Assembly: GCA_029204225.1 (NCBI GenBank)
Contig: CM055095.1
Coordinates: 55,895,790-55,959,789, forward strand
Length of the DNA stretch: 64,000 bases
DNA from: Diphasiastrum complanatum
Lineage: Eukaryota > Streptophyta > Lycopodiopsida > Lycopodiales > Lycopodiaceae
Direction of reading: 5' to 3'
In this document: piece by piece, positions 13,413 to 25,400 of the stretch
Numbering within the stretch: the first letter of the stretch is position 1
Layout: every line of letters starts with the position of its first letter
Notes under the pieces: model-generated
The model's database searches: none
Seen by the model: the letters and a program-made list of their open reading frames with translations, nothing else
What the model was told of the DNA's origin: nothing
Made by a program: the position numbers and the translations under genes

Positions 13413-16400
13413 CTGCAAACGTAAGGTGGATAAGATGTCAAATCAAATTTATTAAAATAACTATCTCAGCTGATCTACTCTCCCATAACTTGAATTTTAG
13501 ATAGATAAATACGGCTTTGTACCTGCTTTCCAAACGAAAATGGAACATATTTGTACTTAATCATGTGTTTGATTTGTCTGTTCATCGTAAGCGCGAAAAG
13601 CACAGCCCAATAAAGCAACAAGATTGGCCAGAATACTGGTACATCGAATATTGAGAAAAAAGTCAACACAAAAGCAACGCAGAATGCTTTGGTGAAAGCG
13701 TACCTGCAATAGAAGCGGAACCAGATATTTATTTGCTAATGAGGAAAGTGAGAGTTGTCAGCTCCCTATTGCAATCAGTAACCTCTATTTTTGTTGTACT
13801 TTTGAACTTCAAAGAGACCATTTATGTATGAAAAAGGTCAAGCCTCAGATGAAAAGTACATAACTGATTCATTTGACATTTCACCTATTAAATGTCAAGT
13901 ACAATGATGAAAATCAATACATCAAAACTAGCTCCCAAGGACCTATCCAAAACTTTCAACTGCAATGAGAGTATTGAAGAGATTGGACTCACCCCTGAGA
14001 GCATTAATGAATACAAATAGAGTGAAAGACCAGCAAATGAAGTGAGGACAACAAGCCATCACTTATCTTAATGATAAAAGAATTTACAAAGATCCAAGAT
14101 CCAAAAAGACTAAAGCTCAATTCTAACAGCACTACTTCACTAGAATGATCTCCTAATTTGTAAATGTAAAAAGATAAATTCCATGGGGCACAAGTGCTCC
14201 TCTTATAGCGTAAGGAGAAAGCCCTACCACATGCCATTGGCCTCCAAAAAATTCCAAAACTCCTATAAGTTAGCTTTCTCTATCATTTATGTCATCTTTT
14301 CTGACATTATCTATTTTGAGGAGCAATAGTTGACCTTAGAAAGATTCCCACCATATACTGAGGCGTAATCTCAACCATCAACTTGGCATTTGTACATATA
14401 TTCACACAACCAAATGCTATTAAAAAGCATGAAGAAATGAGCATGAAATCTCAATTTTAAAACATAATCCCAAAAAACTATCTAGTTCCAAAGAAGCTTT
14501 ATGTATGAAATGGCGTTCTATACATTTTTTTTTTTTTGTGAAAATGCGTTAGCAATGTTGTTGTTTTTGAGAGATTTTTGTAGCTGGAAAACCCTAAAAA
14601 TGCACCTGTTGGAAAATCAGCAGCTGGGGAAACAATGGCCCCATCGTTAAAACATAGCATAGATGCACTGCGATTCTGAATCGCGATTCAGAATCGCGAT
14701 CAGAAACGCGTTTCGGGATTTTCCCAGAAACACGCAGAATCGTTTTTTTTTTTGAAATTTTTTTAGGCAATATGGGTATTAGATGAAAGCTCTGATTGAG
14801 AGCATTATGACTGTGTAGTTTGCTGACTGTTTCGGGTGCGAAACATCAAAAAGTGTGTTTTCACTCAGGGAGTTGGAAGGCCGAATCATGAAGAGGCCTT
14901 ACCGTCGGGGCCGGGGTCTACCGGCAGCCCCCGGACCCCGCCCCCCCAAACCCCCCACCGGGGGGCCACCGCCCCCTGAACCCCCTAGAGCTTCCTGCTA
15001 TATAGACACTGTAGATAAAAATGCTACCGCCCCCTGTAGATAAAAATGGGGTCCAAATACGCGCCGAGACCCCAACTGTATGCACATTGCACTCACATCT
15101 CCAGTGAAATGATTGCAAAAATGATCATCATCCATACAGTTGATAGTCCAAACTGTAGCATTAACATTTACTGAAAACCAGAGCAAATGACAACCAGATA
15201 GCTACTGAAAATAAGATCTGTTTGTGCCTCATCTACTGGACTTCTGAGAGGCAAAACGCTGGTTTGACCATTGATCCCCCAAAAAAATTTCAGCCATAAG
15301 CTATTTTTCCAAAAAAAAAAAAAAAAAATTTGTGATTCTAGGTCGCGAATCGCGATTCGGTGCATCTATGAAACATACCTTAAAAATCTCTAGATAAACA
15401 TAGCTGGGAAACCCTAAAATGTGCCTATTGGGGAAAACAATGGCTCCATAGCTAAAAAAAACACTTGATAATCAAGCTGCTCACAAAGGCTTGGAAATAT
15501 AGTGAATTGTAGCTCACACTTGTTCAAAGAAGCGCCACAAAACAGGTATTTCCAAAGTGGGAGAAAGGAGGCCTTCAAAAAATTTTGGGCTGGTTCTTAC
15601 GTTCCGTACATATGAACAACACAAGTTCCACATGTAAAGAACAATATGATGCACAGATCCACAAGACATATCAAAGCACATCTATTAATGGTCTCAAAAA
15701 CCGTAACACTCTAAGCTATCCAGGGATTTATCTCAAGGTTGTCCAATATTATCGTGAAACTCTAAATTACAAAGAACTATTATCTAATTTGAAAATGCCT
15801 CATATATCATGCAAATTCTTCATGTGGCAACAATAATTGGCAATGCTTGTGCAAGTCTCAATAATCCTGTCAGGACACAATTGGTTACTAAAAGACCAGT
15901 TTATCATGTATGGAGTATAGTACAAGACTTTACAAGCTACACACAAGTTTCTGCACTGAGAGGTTCAGCCACTGGACAAACAAGATAGTCTTGCTCTGCA
16001 GTTCTTAAAGTCTGTATGCATCCTCAGCCCAAAAGCTAGTCCATAAACAACAAGCCACTTACATGGAAGCAAAGGACACTCAGTCCTGGTGCAAGGATGC
16101 CATGCTAGTAAACAAAGCTAAGCAAATGATACTCTACTTCCTCATTTAACTGGAATGCTTGTAAAACACACCACATATCATCATTTTAACTCCTTGATAG
16201 GAACTTCACCTAGTCAATGGCGGGCAACAATCATGCTAAAGACAGTAAAAAATTGAACAAAGTGCTGTGTCCTACCTTAGCATTCAACCTTGGCACCTGA
16301 CAGATCATTTGTCTATAATACACGTAAAAGCAGTACTTGCAAGGCTCCTCACCAGCGCAACTCTCTAGTCCCATAATAATGGAATCCTAGCAATTCCAGT

Positions 16401-19400
16401 ACAGTTCACAGTTGCACAAATAGTCTGACGGACCATATTGAATACTTACTGCATATGTTTGGACTTGAAATCCTTACAATATTCGCTAGAAAAATGGAGG
16501 GCAAATCAAGTCTGGCTTTCTTCTGTCATAATGCAAATTCAACCTAGTTATTGCAGGCATTATTTTGTGTGTTTGAGATGCAGCAGTTGGAACACAAATG
16601 AAGAACCCGAAAACAATAGGTTTTGCCACAAATGGATGTGGGGGGGCAAAAAACCTAAGGACAAAACTCTATTTCAAAAAGGCAGCCACCTATTTAAAAC
16701 ACGATCTCTTGTTGCAAAAAGGCTGTTTCAAAACACGTTTCAAAAAGATACTCTGGACATTGGTCCCTCACCACTACAGCCTATCTTCAACCATTGCATA
16801 CTTACATCTTGAGACTAGAGAAGCTATCATCCTAGCGTGAATGAACCATCCACCTTTTAGTAGAATAAATTGCCCATTCCATGGAGATCCGCCTCTATAT
16901 ATATAGTACACGTGGGGTCATTTCTACCAGCATGGCCATATTGGGACCATTGACACACGTCAGTTGCACGCACTATCGCAGGTCAACAAACAAGTGTTGC
17001 CTTGCACCAATGGGATATTAATACATGTCACCAAATCGATCTGTAGCTCCAAACTAGCGTTCCATCCCATATAATGACATCATCGCGCCAAGTTGGTCAT
17101 TGCATGCCCTTAAAGATACCTAACATGCCCTCCTCCTCTGAAAACCTCCTCCTAAAGGGAGCAACACAAGGTGATCGACAGCGGTTAGCATAAAATTGAG
17201 CTATATCCTAAGCGATTTCAATACTTTCCTTAGCTACACTTTTTGCATATCTTGTGCAAAAAATCAACTACAACTTGCCCCTTGAGACCTTTTGAGTCCA
17301 AAAGAAACTGGTGAAAGTGGCTGAAAGTGATACATCAGCATGAAGGACTGAAGCTTGTGGTAGAATGTTTTGCACTATTGTGCACGAATTGAACTATTGG
17401 GAAATAGCTTTCCCACTCAGACTATCCACGAAATAAAAATGCTCAAAGCATAGTTGCCCGTTCCGTTCCGGAACACGTTACAGAACACGTTCGGTTCCGG
17501 AACGGCGCCCCAAAAAATTAAAAAAAATTCGTAAAAATTCAACGAACGATTCGTTCCGAACCCAGTTTCAGCAGATTACAGGTTTAGTAGATTACATGTT
17601 CAGAGCTTCAAGCATTCACGATCTTGAAGAGGGGGCTCACTTGCTTAAAATGGCCAAAAGAGGTGCTGGAAAAGATGATCAGGCCACACTAGGGCACAGA
17701 ACTTGGTGCTGAAGTTTCTGTGACTATCATGTTGGAAATGATGGCATTTTAATGCCTTATTATATGTAGTTGAGTCACATGTCTTTAAAGTGTTATTATA
17801 GGCACTAATGTCCACCTCTAAGGCTGGTCTTAAAACAGCCCTTAATTTAAGGTACATTTTATTGTCCTACTATTTTAGGACTAGTGTACCTTGCTTGGAG
17901 ATAGGGATCTACAACCGCATTCAGTTTCAATTGACCCCCAGCTCAGGAGAGAGCGTTGTTCACCCGTGGTTTTCCCGCTTTGGGTTTCCACGTTACATCT
18001 TTGCACATTTTTTCTAAATGCTTTTGAGCTTGATGTCCGGAGGACAGCCTTCCTACATCGTGAGTTGGAAGAGGATCTCTACATGCAGCAGTCCGAAGGC
18101 TATGAAGTGCCAGGAAAGGAACACCTCGTGTGTAAGCTCAAACGGAGCTTGTATGGACTCAAGCAGGCGCCACGCATGTGGTACAGAAAATTCGATACTT
18201 TCATGCTTGCACAGGGGTTTATGAGAAGCAGTTCAGATCACTGCTTGTATATACAAAGAGAGCAGAAAATGGCAGCCTCGCATGTGGATGATATGCTACT
18301 TGCAGGCAATAATATGCGTGAGCTGAGAGGACTGAAAACTCAGCTTGCAAAGACTTTTGCCATGAAAGATTTAGGGGCAGCAAATCAAATTTTGGGCATG
18401 AGAATCAAGAGAGACCGGAAAAGGAAACTACTTTGGCTGTCACAAGAAAGGTACATTGGTAAAGTACTTGAAAGATTCAATATGACGAATGCAAAACCTG
18501 TGAGCACACCTCTGCCCCCTGGGCCCTCATTTAAAACTCACCGCCGACATGAGCCCCGAAAGGAAGAGGAAAAAGCTATTATGGGCAAGACTCCATATGC
18601 AACAGCAGTGAGCAGCCTTATGTATGTTATGGTAAGCACACGGCCGATATTGCACATGCAGTGGGAGTGGTCAGCAGATTTATGGCTAATCCCGGCAAGG
18701 AGCCACTTGAAGACAATACACAAAGCAATGCTCTCAATGGAGGAAGAAACTGTGACAATGATCTATTGATCTCTCTCAACAATAAAATAAGTTTCTCCAA
18801 CCTGTTCTCCACGAATTTCAGCCTGATGTAGGTGAGAGAGATGACTCTCTCTCTCCTCTCTCTAGAACTTAGGACCCAATTTTAGGAAACCAGTAGCCTA
18901 AAATAGCCAATTTTGGCCTATATGTCCAAATAACATGATTTTGGTGTCATTTCGAAGGTCCTGAAGTTTGAGACTTCTTCAATATGAAATATATACTAAA
19001 ATAAAAGTATCTAGGCCTCTTCCACACGTGTGAAAGGTTTTAAATAAAACTATGTACAAAAATTGCCAATTTACTCCTCAAACTAGCTAGGAAATGTTGA
19101 CAATTTTCACAGAAGCCTCCAATCTTGTTTAGTAAATGGTTTGCTTGAAATATACATGAGAAATGGAAATTGGACAATCTTATACATTTTTTACTTGGAA
19201 TTCAATAAAAAAAAGTTTAAAATGAAATTTGCATAAAAGTCCTATCCTCTGCAAAATAACATTTGAAGGACAAGTTCTATGTAAGGACGTCACACAACGC
19301 CTACAAACATTGTGGTGAGAAAATTTGTACATCTTGGATCTTGCATCATCAATTATATCAAATATAACATTGAAGTTTATATTTCATGTTTGACCTATAA

Positions 19401-22400
19401 TTTAAATTAATGCTCTAAGGTCTTTGCATTTGATATGTCTTCATGTATTTTACGTATTTGCACAAGAAACACAAATTTCAACATTACAAATATTGGGAAG
19501 GAGTAAAGTAGATCTTAAGATACTTGAGAGGTACAAAAGATCAATGTCTATGTTTTGGGCAAACACACGCATGTGTTGCAGGATATGTAGACTCGGATAT
19601 GGCTGGAAATGTGGACAGCAGAAAGTCTAAAACAGGGTATGTCTTCAATTTCACAAGTGGAGCAGTTTGTTGGGTTTCGAAGCTACAAAAGATAGTAGTT
19701 TTATCCACTACCGAGGCAGAGTATGTTGCAGCCACGGAGGCCTGCAAGGAACTTATTTGGTTACAGCGCTTAGTAAGAGAGCTTGGTGTCAACCTTGACA
19801 CTCCAATCTTGCATTGTCATAGCCAGAGCGCTATTCAGCTTGCAAAGAACCCGGTGTTCCATGCATGGACCAAGCACATTGACATCCGATATCATTATAT
19901 CCGGCAAGTGCTTGAGGAAAATGAAGTGACGCTAGAGAAGATAAGAACCGAGGACAATCCAGCTGATATGTTTACAAAGGCATTGCCCAAGGACAAACTA
20001 GAGCTTTGCAAAAGCTCAATAGGTTTGGTGAAAACCTGAAATCAGTAAATGGGGATGGGCTGAATGTAAAAAGCAAACATCAAAATGCCTTCAAGTGGGA
20101 GATTGTTGGAAATGATGCCTTATTATATGTAGTTAAGTCACATGTCTTTAAAGTGTTATTATAGGCACTAGTGTCCACCTCTATGGCTGGTCTTAAAACA
20201 GCCCTTAAATTTCAGGTACATTTTATAGTCCTATTATTTTAGGACTAGTGTACCTTGCTTAGAGATAGGGATCTATCTTTATGTGACCAAAATGTTTGTG
20301 GTTTTTTGTATCTTCCTTCTCCACAGCCGCATTCAGTTTTAATTGAACCCCAGCTCAGGAGAGAGCTTTGTTCACCCGTGGTTTTCCCGCTTTGGGTTTT
20401 CCACGTTACATCTTTGCACATTTTTTTTAAATGCTTTTGAATGTCGATGTCTTGTTTGTAATGCGCTGCTTGCAGGTGTATACAGATCAGAAGTCAAGAT
20501 CGATGAGGAGATCAGATCCTTACATATCATCTCCTTCATTCAAGGTTCATTCAAATGTCCAGATTCATTTCCTAATTGCCACATCATATTTTCCCTAATC
20601 AGAAACACTTTCAGTTGATCTCAACAAAGCAAAACCGATTAATCTCTCCGATCGGATTCAAGGCATCAGCAACACGGGTCAATGTACGTTCACAATACTT
20701 GATGTCAAACTTGAACTCTTGAATGAGTTCTAAATTTGGAACCATATAACTATGACTCCAGATTTCGAATGCGTGAATGACTACAAAGTGTACTTTCTCA
20801 TAGAGAGAATACCTAGACTGAGCAAGATCTAGCTTCTTGCTTTCAAAAGCAGCTGGTCTACTACCCTAATAAAGGACTACTCCTATCATATAGTTGCAAA
20901 CATCCATTTCTATCTCAAATGATTTATTTGAACTACGTGTAAAATTAGAGTCATAGACAAAACTCTCATTCATCTACGGCTACACTTTTTGTTCAGCCTT
21001 CTAAGAACGTTTGTTAGGAGCAGCGCTATTTCAGCATGATTCATAATGAACTTATGAAAAAATCTTGTGAAGCCATGGAATGATTTCACAAATTGTTTAC
21101 AATTGTGGCCAATCAACTACCTTACGAACTTTATCATAATCGATCTTGATGCCTTGATTGGATGCGGCTTAGGTACCTAAGTTTGGTCTAAAAGAACTCA
21201 CAATTTGACTCCTTTGCATAGAGCTTTTCCTGCCTTAGAAGCTCTAAGACGGTATGGATTGCTCTTCAAGGGTCTGACTACAAATCAGAATGTCCTCTAA
21301 ATACCCTGCCACAAATTTCCCAAATATGGACAAAGAATATTGTTCATCATCTACTGGAATGTGGCAGGTGCATTAGGGAGTCCAAATGGTAGAACCAAAA
21401 ACTCATTATCGCCATATTTGATTTGAAAATCAATCTTGGAAATATCTTAACTCATGGTAGACGATCCATTAGATCGTCCATCCTAGGCAAGAGGGATATG
21501 TTCTTAATGGTCATTTAATACAACTTTTTATGGTCAACACAAGGGCGAGTGCCTCTATCTTTTGTGATAACCAGGAAAACTCGTGCTCCCACGTGGATTT
21601 ACTAGGACGAATGTGACCCATTCTAAGATATCCCTTACATCGCCTTCCTTTTGGCTAACCCCATAAGCAAACTACGATACAAGAGCATTATTGTGAAGTA
21701 GCTCTATCTAATGGTCTACACTCCTAAAGGGGGCTAGACATTCAAGAATACATCACTAAATTCGTGCCTAGGCGTCTAAACACTCTACCTTCACGTGAGT
21801 CCTCAGTTAAGGGGTTATTAAGAGATAAATATCAAGCATACTTGCATAGGAAGTTTAAACGTATTAAAGGAATTAGAGTTCGGGTTTCTTGAGACACAAA
21901 AAAAATGTGAAACAACCTTTTCTTTTTACTTTTCTTGGGATTTTTTTTGCCTTTCCTTCAAAAAATTTCAGGGAAACAGTAAAAAAGAACTAGCTAAACT
22001 ATGGTAAGAAAAGTAGAACTTCAAACTTGAAACTTGCTACTTGAAATGTTTTAACTTTTGATGTTCAATTTTGAATATTTAGCATAAGATGGTGGAGCGC
22101 CTTCCATGTCACGGATTGCATCTACTACAACTTGCACATCCACCCACATCTCTTCTCAGGGGGAGGGGGAGGATCCAAGTGTTTGTGATGTGCAGCATGG
22201 TGCATCTAATGGCATTCATTCCTCCATGGCAAAATAGGCTATTTTGTGGGTTGCTACCAGAATAAGAATATGCATGATCCTCAAGTTGTAATTTTGAGGT
22301 ATTTCTAAAAATGCGATTTCCCCTTTCACTTGGCCAAGTACATTCTTGATGCTTGCATTTTGATTCTAGAATTTCCTATTATTTATGATATGTAGTATGT

Positions 22401-25400
22401 ATCTTTTGAATCTTGATTCTTGATTCTCAATGACCCATTCACAACTGACTCTTGAACCAATGCAAATAGTTAATGGTAACTACTCAATGCTTTGGATTCT
22501 CCAAAGCACTGCCTACATGGGGGACATGCTGAGAGCCATATCCAGCATCCGTTTTAAGTGGGAGGGACCTAGCATGGAGCAGCTCAGGACAAAGGAGCTT
22601 GTTGTAGAGCAAGACTCTGTCAACAAGGACTTGGGCCACACCAAGAGATCATGGTTCTAGTATCTACTTACTACTATGTAATAAGATCTATCTAATATCT
22701 ATAATGAACCATGACTCAAGCTTCATATTTCAAAGCTTCAACCGCCAAGATAGTTATGTTTAGTTAAGTTAGGGGATTGCCTATAAGTAGGCAAGAGACA
22801 TCACTTTTGGAATCTTTTGGCTCATTTGCAATTGAGAGAACTACGAGCTCCATCTCCTCTTCCTCCTTTGTGAATGTGAGCCTTGGGATCTTGATCTTGC
22901 TAGGTCTCATGTGCCCCATTACATGTATCCATGTACTCTCCATCTTCTATAATGGAATCCATCTCCTTTTGAGCTTCACTTTGATATGAGCTTTGTGGTA
23001 GCGTGTGGTTATATCCCATCTTTGGTTCTCTTCAACATAGGTGTGTGGTTGCTTTCCTATTCTAGCTTGCTTGGCTTGGATTGAGAGGTATGGCACATGA
23101 CATTTGTGATATCAAAGCTTAGGATCCCATAATCATGTTGAACCAAAGGATTATTGGATCTTAAGCTCTGATACCACAAATGTCATGTGCCATACCTCTC
23201 AATCCAAGCCAAGCAAACTAGAATAGGGAAGCAACCAGGTTTATTGCATCCACTATCTATTCCTACACAACGTTGGACAAATATTAGCATGGATTATATA
23301 CCTTCTTTGCCTACAAGATCTGGAGGATATGATTGTATTTATGTGGTGGTGGATAGGCTTACGAAATATGCACATTTCTTCCCTTTTAAACATACTAATA
23401 CAAGCATTCTTGAATAATGGCCAATTAGTCCGCTCACTACACTCTTCTATTCGCAAACCATTCTCCTTTTTTCTTTCACCACTTGTAAGCTGCTGCTTCA
23501 AAATGAATTGTAGCAAAAATGACCTTTGCTGGATATGGCCTATCAAGCAAGGTGAAGTAGCGATCTAGCTTGTCCAACCATTTTTCAATATCAATGGACT
23601 TGGAATCACCATTAAATTTCTCAATAGTGATTTTGTCCTTGTATTCTCAAGCATCGAAATTGTTTCGTCGTTCATGAAACCTTGTTTGTTGTGGAAGTCG
23701 TGGTTCAAACACTTCTCTATCAAATTCTTTGACTTGGCATTCAGCATTATTCTGTAGCTCCTGTTTTCCCTTGTCAGGAACTCTAACTACACCCATTTCA
23801 ACTCTTCGAGCATCCTGAGGAGAATCCAAGGAGGTGGTAACTGCGATGAAGTAGATGGTTCATTGAACCTTAGATCAGAAACTAGTACTTTATCCTATTT
23901 GCAAGGTAAACAAGCATATATCCTCAACCATTTTCCCTCATCTGCTTCACGATTCCTTTCCATATTTTGCAACATGCATATGATTAAATCATGTGTAACT
24001 TAAAATTGTTCCCTCGTGACTGCATGTTGGTCCAAAACTTGTGGTTCTTTTGGAATTTCTTCTCTAGGCAGATTCTCTTGAGGATTAGTCTCATAGTTGC
24101 ACTGTGATTCAGAATCGCAATTGGGAATTTTCCTAGAATCGTTTAGAATCGTGTTTTTTTTTTGAATTTTTTTTGGGCAATATGGGCATCAGATGAAAGC
24201 TCTAATTAAGAGCATTATTACTGTGTAGTTTGCCAAATGTTTCGGGTACAGGATGGTCCAGTTCAGGTGCATTAATCCATGTTGGGTTCAAGGATAAAAA
24301 TTCAAAACTAACCTTTAGCATGTTCGTTACGATCACAGATGGTCCCAGTGGGACAGAGACAGAAAACTGTAGAGCAATTGTACCTCGCTTTTTGCTTCGG
24401 GGGGCACTGCCTCCCAATCCCCCCGCCAGGGGGGTGCCTAGGTGGCTGTCGTCGGCCCCCCACAGACCCCCTCGGCGACAGTAGCAAGGGGGGCGCTGCC
24501 CCCCTGCACCCCCCTGGATAAAAATGGGGTCCAAATGCGCGCCGAGAAGGGCCCAATATTTATGCCCCCAACTGTATGCACATTGCACTCACATCTCCAG
24601 TGAAATGATTGCAAAAGTGATCATCATCCATAGACTTGGCTGTAGCATTAACAATTACTGAGAACCAGAGCAAATAACAACCAAATAGCTACTGACTTTT
24701 ATCTGTTTGTGCCCTATCTACTGCACTTCTGGGAGGCAAAACGCTGGTTTGACCATTGCTCCCCTAAGAAAATTTCAGCCATCAGCTACTTTTTCAAAAA
24801 AAAAAAAAATTATAATTTTTTTTTTGCACAATTCGCTGTTAGAATCGCGGTTCGTTGCAACTATGATTATCCGTTGCTTGCTTTTCCCTTCCATTGTTGT
24901 AGCAATAGTTTGTATTCGTGAATAGACAAAAATAAAAACTAGGTGGAAAACTTACGAGTTCTATACACCTGATATCGGATTCAAGCACAAACAGACTAAC
25001 AGAAGTGCAGTGAAGCAAATGCGCTCGAAATTGATATTGAAGAAGGAAGAAAAAAAATTCCGATATCGATTTCAAGCACAAATAGGATAGCCGAACCTTT
25101 TAAATAGTCCAACGTGCTTAAAAGCGATATTGCAAAAAACAAAATTAAAATTAAATTTTTTTCTAAGAATAAATGACGTAAAGAGACCTGCGAGCCTTTC
25201 AAAAAAAAGAAACTTCAGAATTAAAATTTTGAAGTGCTTCTCACCCACCAAGAAATACGAAGGAAAATTCCAGAATTCTGGCAAATCTGACCCAGCTTCA
25301 CTAATTTGATCATAACTCTCTTAATATTGATCCAAATCACAAAAACTCAATACCTCTAAAGAGCTAAGAACAAGCTCTATCAACCTATAGAATCAAATCA

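Larger units (their letters stand above)
17730..20524 (+). mobile_element. Ty1/copia LTR retrotransposon, internally deleted, with 5-bp TSD
   Basis: Both LTRs start TGTTGGAAATGATG (17730 and 20104). The 3' LTR ends ...CCTTACA at 20524. TATCA flanks the element at 17725-17729 and 20525-20529, a perfect 5-bp target duplication. The 5' LTR is cut at about 18027 and fused directly to reverse transcriptase, so the U5 end, PBS, gag, protease and integrase are gone. It also lacks a 45-50 bp block present in the 3' LTR at about 20273-20320. A purine-rich tract AAGTGGGAGAT lies just before the 3' LTR. It sits in RER1 intron 1 in the opposite orientation. Confidence 0.9.

Noticed and set aside
24202-24588. 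Glycine/proline-rich frames in the GC core of inverted-repeat element B
   Set aside because: Same in copy A on both strands; caused by C- and G-runs, not conserved coding.
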